Notes: generated from the letters alone by a model not told the origin. A stretch of 64,000 nucleotides of DNA from Sedimentisphaerales bacterium (GCA_016932895.1 JAFGCA010000821.1:20875-84874); one strand, 5' to 3'; counted from the stretch's first letter, positions 26,501 through 35,519 are shown. Made by a program: numbers and translations.

Positions 26501-28756
26501 ACGCTGTGCCACGTAGGCGCGGTACTCGCGCCGGTCAAAATGCGACGCGAGGACAATATCGCGACACTCCTGCGCCGTACCGAAAATCCATTCGTCCGGG
26601 TAGGCCGCCCGGGCACCCGGATAATTGTGGACCACGGGCTTGAGACCCTTGGCCATCCCTTCGGCGATGTTCACCGGATGGCCCTCGCGGATGCTGGCCG
26701 AAAGGATAAAGTCCTTGTCATCGAGCCAGGTGGAGATATCCTGGACGTGGCCGTAGAAGCGCACGCTGCCCTGGATCCCAAGCTCTTTCTCCATGTGCTT
26801 GATGTAGTAGTACAGCTCGTTGCGGTGCAGTTCCTGGCCGAACAACTCCCCTGCCACATGAAGCGTGTATTCAGGATCGGCGGCATGAATCTCTCGAAAA
26901 CACTGCATGAGAAGAGGGATATTCTTGGCCGGACGCAAGGCACCTACGAAAGCAACTTGCTTGCCACGCGGCCTGTCCTGAAAGCGGAACTTGTCCAGAT
27001 CGATACAGTTCGGCACCACATGCGTTCGAACCTTGCTCTCGATATCCGGCACCCGGTCCTTCAAGACGTCGCGTATGTACGGACTGACAAGCACCAGATC
27101 GTCAACGTTTTCCCAGTGAATCTGCTGCACCGAGGAACAAAACGCTTCGAAGCTGTGCAGGCGAAGGATGGTTTTGCAGCGGCGAGGCAATGCCGTGACA
27201 CGCACGGCAAAATCCGTCGCCCACTCGATCCAGCACGCGTCGGCCGACAGCAGCGCTTCGGCAATCCCCTCCTGATCGTTGCAGTCCACGATGCGCACTT
27301 CGTGCGTCGCGCGCATCCGGGCAAGGATCTCCCCCATAAAGGAAAGGTTGTTTCTGTGCGGCAAAACGGCGATCTTCAGAGCTTTCGAAGACTCGTCACG
27401 CAACGGCATAGAGCATTTGCTGTGACACGGCGTGTCGTCGTGTCCCGACGCACATTTGTCTGTACCGCCTTTGCGGGCGATATCCACAAGACTACCTCTC
27501 GTTAGCTCTTTGACTGATCCTTCTTCAGCGAGGTTTCCGGAACGGGCACGGCATTGTTCGGCCTTTTCGATCCGCAAATCTTGTGAGACAAGTCCGGCAT
27601 TTTGCCCTCTCGCGGCCACAGGGGGCCGCTCGCTCGGCCGGAACACGCGCCGCTTCTGTGCCTCACTCTGAAACAGCTCGGAGCCTTTACGGTCCGGTCG
27701 AAACAACGTGACCTCCGCCAGTAATTGGGGATCGTCAGCCCGCTGGGCCGCGATGATCGCCCGGCACACGTCCAGCACGCGACCGTCTTCCGTGTGCCCC
27801 ATCATCTCGCGCAATAGTGGCAGAACGTGATCCCACTGCCCCAGCCGCGCGTAGGCCACCGCCAGATTGCTGGTGACATGAACCATCCGGGATTCCCGGC
27901 CGCGCACCTGCTCCAGAACCCGAACGGCCACGGCGGGATCGGCAAAACGCGATTGAAGCAATCGCCCCCCAAAGTCCAGGCCCGCGTGAGACATCGCCAG
28001 TTCTTCGCACCGACACAGACGGATCGCCGGGTAGAGTTCCCTCAAATCGACCTCGCGGTTTCGCCGTTCCATCGCCTTGTCGAAGACCCTTCGACTGGCC
28101 CTGTACACCCGCTCGGGCAGCCGCTGCGACATACCGTCCTCGTGCCGCCGGTAATGGTAAAGCACCTGCGGCACATAGACCGTCTCGAAATGCTCGAGAA
28201 TCCGAAGCCAATAGTCCCAATCTTCGGCACATTCCATGGAGGGATCGTAATAGCCAACCTTGTCCTGGCAGGCTCGCCGGTACATAAACGAGGCGACGCC
28301 CGGATTGCCGGCCAGCAGATCGTGATAGGTCAGGCTCGGGTTTTCGCGAACGGAGATGATCTGTCCGTCCTTGTCGATGTTGGCGAAGTCCGAGTAGGCG
28401 AAGCCCGCCTCCGGATACGCCTCCAGCGCCCCCACTAAATGTTCCAGAAAACCCGGGGCGCAGTAGTTGTCGGCCGATGTCCACGTCAGCAGATCGCCCC
28501 GCGCCGCCCGGAACCCGGCATTCAACGCCTCGGGCAGCCGGCGATTCTCCTGATGGATGACGCGGACGCGCGGATCGTTGAGACCGTCGAGGTACGCCTT
28601 CGTCCCGTCCGTCGATCCATCATTGACAACCACCAGCTCGAAATCCTGAAAGCTCTGCCCGAGCACGCTCTCAATCGCCCCCGGCAGAAACCGCAGGTCG
28701 TTGTACGTAGGCAAAACAATCGAAACCTTGGGCTCAGCATGTCCATCTGTAAGCAT
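23567..28756 (-). CDS. Four-module glycosyltransferase (GT2-GT4-GT2-GT2)
   Basis: The 1729-residue soluble protein contains four sugar-transfer modules. Residues about 8-240 are a GT2 (GT-A) domain starting PKVSIVLPTYND, with DGSTDGT and a TSADNY metal-site segment. About 280-370 is helical. About 455-795 is a GT4 (GT-B) domain with FVGALRPAKNIPLL and SASIREGHPVNIAEGMAKGL. About 800-1180 and 1310-1690 are two related GT2 units with the motifs HDADD and QDGDD, each followed by a helical tail. The last two units are an internal duplication. It lies directly upstream of fliD in the flagellar string, so processive or multi-step flagellin glycan assembly is a reasonable inference. No membrane segment was seen. 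Confidence 0.85.
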   Translation of the reverse strand: MLTDGHAEPKVSIVLPTYNDLRFLPGAIESVLGQSFQDFELVVVNDGSTDGTKAYLDGLNDPRVRVIHQENRRLPEALNAGFRAARGDLLTWTSADNYCAPGFLEHLVGALEAYPEAGFAYSDFANIDKDGQIISVRENPSLTYHDLLAGNPGVASFMYRRACQDKVGYYDPSMECAEDWDYWLRILEHFETVYVPQVLYHYRRHEDGMSQRLPERVYRASRRVFDKAMERRNREVDLRELYPAIRLCRCEELAMSHAGLDFGGRLLQSRFADPAVAVRVLEQVRGRESRMVHVTSNLAVAYARLGQWDHVLPLLREMMGHTEDGRVLDVCRAIIAAQRADDPQLLAEVTLFRPDRKGSELFQSEAQKRRVFRPSERPPVAARGQNAGLVSQDLRIEKAEQCRARSGNLAEEGSVKELTRGSLVDIARKGGTDKCASGHDDTPCHSKCSMPLRDESSKALKIAVLPHRNNLSFMGEILARMRATHEVRIVDCNDQEGIAEALLSADACWIEWATDFAVRVTALPRRCKTILRLHSFEAFCSSVQQIHWENVDDLVLVSPYIRDVLKDRVPDIESKVRTHVVPNCIDLDKFRFQDRPRGKQVAFVGALRPAKNIPLLMQCFREIHAADPEYTLHVAGELFGQELHRNELYYYIKHMEKELGIQGSVRFYGHVQDISTWLDDKDFILSASIREGHPVNIAEGMAKGLKPVVHNYPGARAAYPDEWIFGTAQECRDIVLASHFDRREYRAYVAQRWSTEKVLPQIDALLQGSPDASLFGGSPRTAPLAERPARGAASHVLAATPKVSIVTACYNAERFLAECLDSILKQTMAEWELFLIDDGSTDGTRGMIEEYARRDARIKPYYFDDNRGPYVRRNFAIERANAPFIVIHDADDIMCEEKLQRLHAAISANERLGVVGSFYRMFLDNFEGIEHCEDVTLATSQEEILEAYRNFGACDFCPHGAAIIRKRLFEEIGAYDENPFGSDSFWLAKVAEYACRSDEIALKNVPEFLMLRRMHAASQTATLPTFDSRSRRARFVAHWRGQLAAAMRGLRSDSPAELKAQLRRCVCGDFVERNAQVFAQWESEPLTDQMVDGFLARISAQFARGQYVRCIVTCGIVERLVDGIARTMPRYDLMRGLAYFALALPDRGRMYLEREWQAHGTPAARDFLRTHLQGDKALRRTRADRVEIIRAAISRDGQEGPATAPDRSAQVGRPLLPQGVQLEEHRRHVLDDLEAKYRRMPDDSPAKRLVALRLSELLRRVGLAERSRRLALEASAVRNDCDGESCNSRSDASAPGLAVSAAREERPGADAPSVTVVTVCRNGERFLPECLDSLLNQTLPTWELFLLDDGSTDGTRRIMEEYAGRDARIKPHFFDDNRGPYVRRNFAIERANAPFIVIQDGDDLMSPVKLETLYNEICRDDSLAMVGSFYRTFLERFTGLERTDPIELPLAHEEIAERLSTWRHGVSHISGIIRKSMFERIGPYDENPFASDSFWSAKLAEYARHCPDVRFKNVPAYLTLYRVHGTSQTQVLSTVDPRNRRVRFRQYCECKLREIREKAAMRPTLDVAAKLRACDCSDFLTRFKAQIIKWESEPVSPEVTRHLLETVAALFNNRCYVSCVSFLNGIEAMDRGIARRFRNFDLLKAMALWALDARESSLSCLHREMENHDNPAAREFLRDFFEKGQAQDVQAWCAERAGQFRLEIGETRCSGSESLCSPAVASQKLGRRL
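23700..24830 (-). repeat. Internal duplication, copy 2 (GT2 plus helical tail)
   Basis: This approximately 1.13-kb part encodes residues about 1310-1685 and is homologous to 25230-26360. Shared stretches include DDNRGPYVRRNFAIERANAP, the YDENPF motif and a WESEP tail motif. Edges are approximate. Confidence 0.8.
25230..26360 (-). repeat. Internal duplication, copy 1 (GT2 plus helical tail)
   Basis: This approximately 1.13-kb segment encodes residues about 800-1175. Base-level similarity to copy 2 is high around 26090-26290 versus 24560-24760, and lower elsewhere, so the duplication is not brand new. Edges are approximate. Confidence 0.8.
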
Positions 28757-28786
28757 AACTAACCTGACATTGCGATAAGAACCTTG

Positions 28787-31700
28787 TCACCGGGTTGGCG
28801 TCGCGGCAGTACAAGCAGTGCATTTTGTGCTCCTGCTATCGGCTCTGAACTCCATGACCCGATGCTTCCCATCAGAAGAGACGCCAGCGTCCAGAGCAAA
28901 ACCCGCGATGTTCTTCAAAGCCTCTATCTGGTGCAATTTGCGGCGCTGCAATAGATCCATGTCCAGGCGCACAGGACGCTTCTTAATGTCGTCCAACCCC
29001 AGAACCGAGAACAGCGACCCGCGTGGTGTCGGATGATAGAACTGGGCGCGGCCTCCATAAGACAATGTTGCGACTGTCGCGTGAACGCGGTCGGTATGTA
29101 CCTCATCGGCATTCGCATAAAGCGTCAAGTAATCCTGGGGGATATCGGAGATCAGCGTGTTGTCCTGCTCAAAATGCGCGTCAGGAACCGACCAGCAACT
29201 GTGGTGGGTCCGCAGCAGCAAACGCCCGTGAACCGGCAGAACCGGTTCGGCGGTCGTGTCAAAATTCGCTACCACGTACGGTGGCAAATCCAACGGGAAC
29301 GGCTCAAACGCCTCGGGCAGGAAAAACGCACTGTCGATACCCTGACATGCCTGCCCGACTACGTCTTTGTAGGCGTCGAAGGACCGGGCGTCGCGCGCAA
29401 TGAATCCCGCGGGCTCAAGCTGCTGCAGGAATTGCGCGAATATGCTTCTTTCGCGCGCGTCGTATCGGTACCCGCCCGTTCCCAGCAGGATGACGGGAAT
29501 CCCACGTTGGCGCAACTTCAGCAGGGTGGGCCCGTTGACCGTCACAAATTCCTCACACATCGCCATGCCCGCGAAGGCGACGAGATCGCAGTGGACCAAG
29601 GCCGCAAGATCCAAAGCGCGATCCATGCGGAAGGAACTCGCGTTCCTCTCCATCTCGCCATGGTAGCGCTTGTAGTTGCCGAAGAACCATCGCGGCATCT
29701 CGCTGGCGAATCCAACGGTCGCATCAGGAAAGGCTATCTGAAGCGCCGCCATCGCACCCATGTCGATGAATGCATTGCCCACGTTCGTCGGCCATCCCGC
29801 ACCATAATAGAGTATTCTCTTTCGCACCTCCGGCCGGCGCTCGGTCGCCGCGCGGGGGGCGGGGACCTCCAGATGTTGCCCCACAAACCGCTCGGTTTCC
29901 GCAAGAGCATTCCCATCCTGTGGCAACGTAACCTCCCTGACTCGCTCACACCGGCCCGTGGCCAAGCCAACCAGGAACTTTCTCAGGGTCGGTTTCTGAG
30001 CGTACAGTGTTGTGTAAACGGTCCTTATCTTCTCCGTATACGCCTGGTAATTGGCCTGGACTTCCCTCACGGCCCGTCGACACGCCTCCATCAGTTGCGC
30101 TTCGCCGGCGACCTGCCGGATGTCAACCAGCAGTTTGCCACAGTCAAACAGCTTTCCGACGATCCCTTCGGACTTATGGCTGTAGACAAGATTGATCGCC
30201 GGCTTCCCGGCCGAGAGCGAGGATATACAGGGATGCATACGCCCGGAGAGCACGAACTCGCAGTGGGCTTCGATGAATGCCCGGTAGTCCCAGAAATGAT
30301 AGTCCTTCTCCACCAGATGAACACGGTCGTCAGCAACAAGCGCACGTTTTATCTTTTCCGCTTCCAACCGGTCGGACTTCCCGTCTTTGAAGACATGAGG
30401 AAGCAAAACAACGTGATACCCCATCTCTTCGGTCAGGTGACGACAAAGGGCAATGTGAAATCGCGTGACCGCCTCCTGCCGGTCGTCTCGATTCTTTCCG
30501 AACGGCAACCACCGGTGGACCAGGGAACTGGGAAAGAGGGCAACATATCGTGTCCCCGCATCGACCCCCAAGGCCTCCCTCAACTCGCCCAACAATGCCG
30601 GGCGGTCCCTTCTGAGGAAGAAAGCCATATCCGGGAATAGCCGCACCTGACTGGGCGACAACCCTATCTCTTCTGTTAAATAACGGAAGGAAATTTCCTC
30701 GCGAACAATGACGGCTGAGAGTTGGGACAACACCGTCTTGATCTCTTCGCGCAACTTCGGAGAGCGAAAAGGCCCAATGCTTTCCCCGAGTATCACAACC
30801 TTCTTCTTGAGCCAGATGCCAAGCTGTAGAGCGTTGATGAAGCCGCCTGGATAACCATAATCCTCCGTGAAATTGTCACCCCCACGCGACACGATCAGAT
30901 CGGCGGAGACATATGCCTCGACGAGGCGGCGCATGCGTTCCTCTCGAAAACACTCCTGCAGCGCGATCGCGTCGGCCAGATATTCTCCCCGTTTAGCTAA
31001 CTCGATGCGTCTGCCATTGAATCGATCAACCAAGGCTTTGTCTACGAGCACCTGCTCCACCAGCGGCGTACCGATAGATGCTTTGTCGGAACCATACGTA
31101 TGCGTGGCCGTTGCGATCTCCGCGTAGGGGAAACTCTCTCGAAGAAGCTCGTAGGTGGATTGGTAGAGCGCTTCATCTCCCAGATTCCACATGCCACACT
31201 GATTGACGATCAGGACTTTGCTTATCGTATCCTGAGTCTTGTCTCCAGCCGCTTCACGTGCCAGTTCACATGCCTTCGATGCTTTCTGCAAAAACGTCCA
31301 CGTCTCTTCGGTAGATGAAGAGTCCACACGCGTCACCTCGGGATATGTGCAGTCCGGTAAGCGAACCCCCAGTTTGCCAAGAACGTCTCTTCGCGCGGGC
31401 AAAAGGTCTTTCTTATGGCGTAACAGCCATGGCTGAGATTGCTTCACTCGCTCAAGACTTGAGCGCGTCACGGCGATGTCCTTGGCGGTGACCACATCCG
31501 CCAGCAGGTCCTGTCCCCTCCTGGTCCGAGCTACCACAACGGACATGCCCGGATCACCACCACGGTACTCAGGCAACCACGCGTCACCCACGGCAATATC
31601 GGCGTGTTCAGCCAGGGCGTCGGGGCACACCAGACAACGTCGCGGGTGGAAAAACTGAAGATGCGGCCAGTACTTCTGGAGCGGAATGTACTTCGTCTCG

Positions 31701-34042
31701 CCTGAGATCAATTCAATTGTCATCCCGCCGGGCCAGCCGTTGCCACGAAAAGAGAAACGTTTGATCTCGTGTGGCGATATCCCCGCCATCTTCAGAAGGA
31801 ACTGAAGACCCGTATAGTTCGACACGTTCTGACAGAACAGCCCCACGTACAGCTTCACTCGGTCTACAATCTCTGACTGCAAATGCTCGGCGGCGCGGAA
31901 CGCCTGCAAATAGCACGGCAAACCCACGACCGCAAAACGCTTGTCCGTCTGGCCGATGAATCTTATCGCTTCGGCTATAGGCACAGGCAAATACTTGCTG
32001 CCCTTGGCCTGCTCCAGATCCTCGACATTGTCCACAATGCTCACAGCGGTTTTCAGCGATGAATCTTCTGAAAAACCGGCGCAAACGACGTAATCCAGTT
32101 GCCCCCGTTGCAAGAGGGAACACAGAATCGCGGTTACCACCCCCCCGGAAGCCGCATCACGACGTACATTCTCATCGGTCGCATATCCTTCCCAAAAAGA
32201 CAGGTATGGACCCACATGGGGATCATAGCCCCCTTCGTCCGCAGCCTCGTGGGCGGGAGGAATCGCCCGCAAGCCAGGGCAGACCTGTCGGCAACGCCCG
32301 CAGTTGCGACACGCGGACGCATCGACCACCGGCGCGAAGATGCCGCCTACAATCTCATGGTGAATCACGTCGTCATAAGGACACACCCCTTTGCAGGCCC
32401 CGCATCCGACACAAAGACCGTCGGCGACCACTTGTGCGATACTCGCCGCTGGAATATCCACGGCACCAACGACACATCCGTCGCGGGATCCTGGAGTGAG
32501 AACCGACCCGACGGATTTCTTGGCAGATGGAAGTGAAACCGTGTTATCCCTCGGCCGATCTACACTCGCCGCGTGCGTCTTATGTCCCGCCCAACACAGG
32601 AACAAACCATCGTCGGCCGGCCTGTTCTTGTAGCCGACGAAATGCACCTGGCTCTGGAGGCCGTTGTCACGAAGCAGACTCAGCAGTTCCTCTTGATCGA
32701 ACCAACGCTCCCAGTTCGGCATCGCCAAGGCACCAAGGCGTTCCTCATTCTTATCGATAATAACCAGGGTTCCGCCTGGAGCGAGGACCCGAGTCAGTTC
32801 CCGGACCGCTTCTTTAACCTGGACAACATGCTCCAAGGCCTCAATACAGAGAACCGCGTCGAAGCAACCCTCTGCAAAAGGCATGTCCAGTATACCATGC
32901 AGCACCGTGCGTATCCCCGGCGGCACATGGCTAAGCATGGCGGCCGAGATGTCCATGGCGGTGATCTCAGCGGTCGGATAATGGCGTTTGAGCATGCTCG
33001 CGTACCGCCCTTTGCCACACCCGGCATCCAATACCCGCTTTCCGTTCAAATCTCCCAGGTGACGAATGACCGCCTGAACACGTCCGTCCGTCTCCGGGAT
33101 CGTCGCCTGATAGATATCGACCGTCTGATCGAAGTGGCTACGAATCTGCTGCTGAGCGGCCTCAATCGCATACTTGACCGCCCAGGCGATTTCTGCATCC
33201 TCAAAATAGGCCGCTCCAACACCATAGGAACCGAAAAATCCGCCACTTGGATTCTGTAGGGCCGACAAAGCCTTCATCGCTGCTTCAGCCCGGTCGATTT
33301 CGCCCAAGCGGTACCACACCTGAGCCAGTTGGGCCAATCCGGGAGCGCATATCCAATCGACATCGTTATAGGCGGGTACGGCACCGTTGGCTTTCTGGAA
33401 AGCCGCCACGGAGGCCATTCCGATTCGAGCCTCCTGCTCGCAGCCAAGCTCGAGTAAGGCTTCCTGGATGTACGCGTAGAAGTGTGTCAAGGCATTGGGC
33501 TGCCTGAAATCGGTAAGGCGAACCTTCTTGAGGTAGTAATCAAGGCTCCGGCGGACGAATTGGATGTACGAAGGTTCGTTAAGAGCGTGCCCGGCCTGCT
33601 CTAACGGAGCCAAAGCATAAAGATGAATTCCTTCGCTGATCTCGCCGCGAGGGCCCAGACTCCAAGCTGATTTCGATCGTGGGACACGCAAGCGACCGGT
33701 CGTGGCATCGGCAGTGCCGATCAGCCAATCGCAAGCGCGACGCAACGACCGTTCCAGTTTTGGAAGACGATCGAGAAGACTGACCCAACCGCGTATCACC
33801 TGACCGGTATCAAAGGCATATCTATCCGCTGTCCCGGGGGCCGTAAACGCGCCGTCCTGCTGTTGCGCACCAAGAAGCCAGCGAGCGAAGTTGCGCGCCA
33901 GTTCATGTTCGCCGCATGCTTGCAGCGTCGGAATGAGATATCCGGTCACTTCCGGATACGCGATTCGGCGGCGCGAACTGACGGCAACGCCTTCGTTGTC
34001 AATGATATGGTTCCGAATCCACTCGATACCCTTCGGGATCAT
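28787..34042 (-). CDS. Giant fused protein: toroid-like / methyltransferase / ferredoxin-FrhB / two pyruvyl transferase-like domains
   Basis: The ORF gives 1751 residues from ATG 34042, whose ATGA overlaps the wecB stop, with GGAGG 7 bases upstream (a TTG at 34048 is also in frame). Domains in order: an alpha-helical repeat domain resembling alpha/alpha toroids (about 1-320); a class I SAM methyltransferase (about 330-500) with VLDAGCGKGRYA; two 4Fe-4S motifs, CVGCGACKGVCP near 540 and CRNCGRCRQVCP near 580, leading an FrhB-type F420 hydrogenase/dehydrogenase beta-subunit-like domain (to about 905); a polysaccharide pyruvyl transferase (WcaK/CsaB)-type domain (about 940-1350); and a second, more divergent one (about 1405-1735). 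FrhB-like and pyruvyl transferase-like proteins are often neighbours in exopolysaccharide loci; here they are fused. Likely modifies a flagellar or surface glycan. Substrate unknown. Confidence 0.82.
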   Translation of the reverse strand: MIPKGIEWIRNHIIDNEGVAVSSRRRIAYPEVTGYLIPTLQACGEHELARNFARWLLGAQQQDGAFTAPGTADRYAFDTGQVIRGWVSLLDRLPKLERSLRRACDWLIGTADATTGRLRVPRSKSAWSLGPRGEISEGIHLYALAPLEQAGHALNEPSYIQFVRRSLDYYLKKVRLTDFRQPNALTHFYAYIQEALLELGCEQEARIGMASVAAFQKANGAVPAYNDVDWICAPGLAQLAQVWYRLGEIDRAEAAMKALSALQNPSGGFFGSYGVGAAYFEDAEIAWAVKYAIEAAQQQIRSHFDQTVDIYQATIPETDGRVQAVIRHLGDLNGKRVLDAGCGKGRYASMLKRHYPTAEITAMDISAAMLSHVPPGIRTVLHGILDMPFAEGCFDAVLCIEALEHVVQVKEAVRELTRVLAPGGTLVIIDKNEERLGALAMPNWERWFDQEELLSLLRDNGLQSQVHFVGYKNRPADDGLFLCWAGHKTHAASVDRPRDNTVSLPSAKKSVGSVLTPGSRDGCVVGAVDIPAASIAQVVADGLCVGCGACKGVCPYDDVIHHEIVGGIFAPVVDASACRNCGRCRQVCPGLRAIPPAHEAADEGGYDPHVGPYLSFWEGYATDENVRRDAASGGVVTAILCSLLQRGQLDYVVCAGFSEDSSLKTAVSIVDNVEDLEQAKGSKYLPVPIAEAIRFIGQTDKRFAVVGLPCYLQAFRAAEHLQSEIVDRVKLYVGLFCQNVSNYTGLQFLLKMAGISPHEIKRFSFRGNGWPGGMTIELISGETKYIPLQKYWPHLQFFHPRRCLVCPDALAEHADIAVGDAWLPEYRGGDPGMSVVVARTRRGQDLLADVVTAKDIAVTRSSLERVKQSQPWLLRHKKDLLPARRDVLGKLGVRLPDCTYPEVTRVDSSSTEETWTFLQKASKACELAREAAGDKTQDTISKVLIVNQCGMWNLGDEALYQSTYELLRESFPYAEIATATHTYGSDKASIGTPLVEQVLVDKALVDRFNGRRIELAKRGEYLADAIALQECFREERMRRLVEAYVSADLIVSRGGDNFTEDYGYPGGFINALQLGIWLKKKVVILGESIGPFRSPKLREEIKTVLSQLSAVIVREEISFRYLTEEIGLSPSQVRLFPDMAFFLRRDRPALLGELREALGVDAGTRYVALFPSSLVHRWLPFGKNRDDRQEAVTRFHIALCRHLTEEMGYHVVLLPHVFKDGKSDRLEAEKIKRALVADDRVHLVEKDYHFWDYRAFIEAHCEFVLSGRMHPCISSLSAGKPAINLVYSHKSEGIVGKLFDCGKLLVDIRQVAGEAQLMEACRRAVREVQANYQAYTEKIRTVYTTLYAQKPTLRKFLVGLATGRCERVREVTLPQDGNALAETERFVGQHLEVPAPRAATERRPEVRKRILYYGAGWPTNVGNAFIDMGAMAALQIAFPDATVGFASEMPRWFFGNYKRYHGEMERNASSFRMDRALDLAALVHCDLVAFAGMAMCEEFVTVNGPTLLKLRQRGIPVILLGTGGYRYDARERSIFAQFLQQLEPAGFIARDARSFDAYKDVVGQACQGIDSAFFLPEAFEPFPLDLPPYVVANFDTTAEPVLPVHGRLLLRTHHSCWSVPDAHFEQDNTLISDIPQDYLTLYANADEVHTDRVHATVATLSYGGRAQFYHPTPRGSLFSVLGLDDIKKRPVRLDMDLLQRRKLHQIEALKNIAGFALDAGVSSDGKHRVMEFRADSRSTKCTACTAATPTR

Positions 34043-35172
34043 ACGCAAACCTCCGCTCGTCTGGCGGCAGCCAGGAGACTTTCACAAATTCGCTCGGCGG
34101 CGTGTCCGTCGCCGTAGGGGTTTTCGGCGTTCGCCATGGTTTCGTAGGCCACCGCGTCCTTCATCAACGCCGTGACGTTCTGGACGATGTGCTCCGATCG
34201 CGTGCCAACGAGCCGGGCGGCGCCGGTCGCCACGGCCTCCGGCCGCTCCGTAGTATCGCGTAATACGAGGACCGGCTTGCCTACACCGGGAGCCTCTTCC
34301 TGAAGTCCGCCCGAATCCGTGAGAACCAAATGGGCGCGGTTCAACAGGTGTGCGAACGACAGGTAATCCAGCGGAGCCAACAAGGTGACGCCGGGGACGT
34401 TCCCCAGACGCCGGCGTACCGGATCGGCCACGTTGGGATTTGGATGGACGGGATAAACGATATGCAACCGCCCGGCGAAACGGTTCGTGATATCGACCAG
34501 CCCGTCGCAAATGGACTGGATCGGGGCGCCGAAATTCTCGCGCCGATGGGCCGTGACGAGCAGGATTGGCTTCTCGCGTGCGGCGTGAGGAAGAATCGCA
34601 TCCAGATCGCACGGCCGCCGAAGAACGTCCAGCAGCGCGTCGATAACCGGATTGCCCGTCACGTGAATCTGGTCGCGGCCCACCCCTTCCCGGAGCAGAT
34701 TGGCGCGGGCCGTCTCGGTCGGGGCCCAGTGCATATCGGCCACGAGCCCCGTGATGCGACGATTCACCTCCTCCGGGAACGGCTCGTGCTTGTTGTGCGT
34801 CCGCAGCCCGGCCTCGACGTGGCCAACCCTCGTGCGCCGATGATACGCCGCCAGACTCGCCACCATCGCGGTGGTCGTGTCGCCCTGCACCAACACCCAA
34901 TCGGGGCGTTCGGCCTCGATGATAGGGTCCAGCAGCACGAATACGCGTCCGGCCACCTCCGATGGATTCTGCCCCCGAGCCATCACATTCAGATCGTAAT
35001 CCGGGCGGATGTTGAAAACGGCCAGAACGTCATCCAGCAGCGTGCGATGCTGCGCTGTTACGCACACACAACAATCGAACGCCTCCGGCCGGCCGCTCAT
35101 CGCTTTCACAATCGGGGCCATTTTGATCGCTTCCGGCCGTGTTCCTATAACGATTAGGACTTTCATATTCAT
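34039..35172 (-). CDS. wecB: UDP-N-acetylglucosamine 2-epimerase (non-hydrolysing)
   Basis: The 377-residue protein is a full-length WecB: IGTRPEAIKMAPIVKAM at the N-terminus, GDTTTAMVASLAAYHRR, HVEAGLRTHNKHEPFPEEVN, TAHRRENFG, and the UDP-binding TDSGGLQEEAPGVGKPVLVL. The enzyme interconverts UDP-GlcNAc and UDP-ManNAc in the cytoplasm. It is the only nucleotide-sugar enzyme in the island, so ManNAc or a derivative is a candidate component of the glycan. It overlaps both neighbours by four bases, so it is translated as part of the flagellar string. Confidence 0.95.
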   Translation of the reverse strand: MNMKVLIVIGTRPEAIKMAPIVKAMSGRPEAFDCCVCVTAQHRTLLDDVLAVFNIRPDYDLNVMARGQNPSEVAGRVFVLLDPIIEAERPDWVLVQGDTTTAMVASLAAYHRRTRVGHVEAGLRTHNKHEPFPEEVNRRITGLVADMHWAPTETARANLLREGVGRDQIHVTGNPVIDALLDVLRRPCDLDAILPHAAREKPILLVTAHRRENFGAPIQSICDGLVDITNRFAGRLHIVYPVHPNPNVADPVRRRLGNVPGVTLLAPLDYLSFAHLLNRAHLVLTDSGGLQEEAPGVGKPVLVLRDTTERPEAVATGAARLVGTRSEHIVQNVTALMKDAVAYETMANAENPYGDGHAAERICESLLAAARRAEVCV

Positions 35173-35519
35173 GTGAGGTTCTGATGGTAAGTCCGGATGA
35201 CTCGGCGGCCTTTACGCGCCAACTCGATCTGCCCGCGGGCCTCGCGGCGAGCCGTGGCCAGGGCCAACCCGAGACGGCTATATAGCGTCTCCAGCCTGGG
35301 CCGCATCTCATGGAACGCCGGGGTTTCGGTCACCGACGTATCCGTCATCCGAAGGACCAGAGTATCGGTCTCTTGGGCGAGCCTTTCCGCAGCCGCTACG
35401 TCACCGTGCAGCAGCAAGTCCACCTGACGCTGCAAGAGTTCCTGGAGGTCGTCCAGGAGCTGCTGGGCGCAATCACGCTTGCGGCGGTCCTCGGCTGGGT
35501 CCATCTCGAAGTCCTTCAT
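35169..35519 (-). CDS. Small coiled-coil protein, FlgN/FliT-like chaperone candidate
   Basis: The 116-residue protein is nearly all helical (CAQQLLDDLQELLQRQVDLL near the start; IELARKGRRVIRTYHQNL at the end). Size, charge and the basic, Tyr-containing C-terminal helix recall FlgN/FliT-family export chaperones, but there is no strong signature. It lies between a TPR protein and wecB with four-base overlaps on both sides. FliD is the last gene of the string and no other FliT is seen, so a FliD chaperone role is a guess. Confidence 0.5.
   Translation of the reverse strand: MKDFEMDPAEDRRKRDCAQQLLDDLQELLQRQVDLLLHGDVAAAERLAQETDTLVLRMTDTSVTETPAFHEMRPRLETLYSRLGLALATARREARGQIELARKGRRVIRTYHQNLT

Noticed and set aside
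25073..27505. 810-residue plus-strand frame opposite the 1729-residue glycosyltransferase
   Set aside because: Antisense shadow; composition is Arg/His/Gln-rich and no motif is visible, while the minus-strand frame has clear domains.
29033..30640. 535-residue plus-strand frame opposite the pyruvyl transferase-like domains
   Set aside because: Shadow of a gene with clear domains; no ribosome site or recognisable family.
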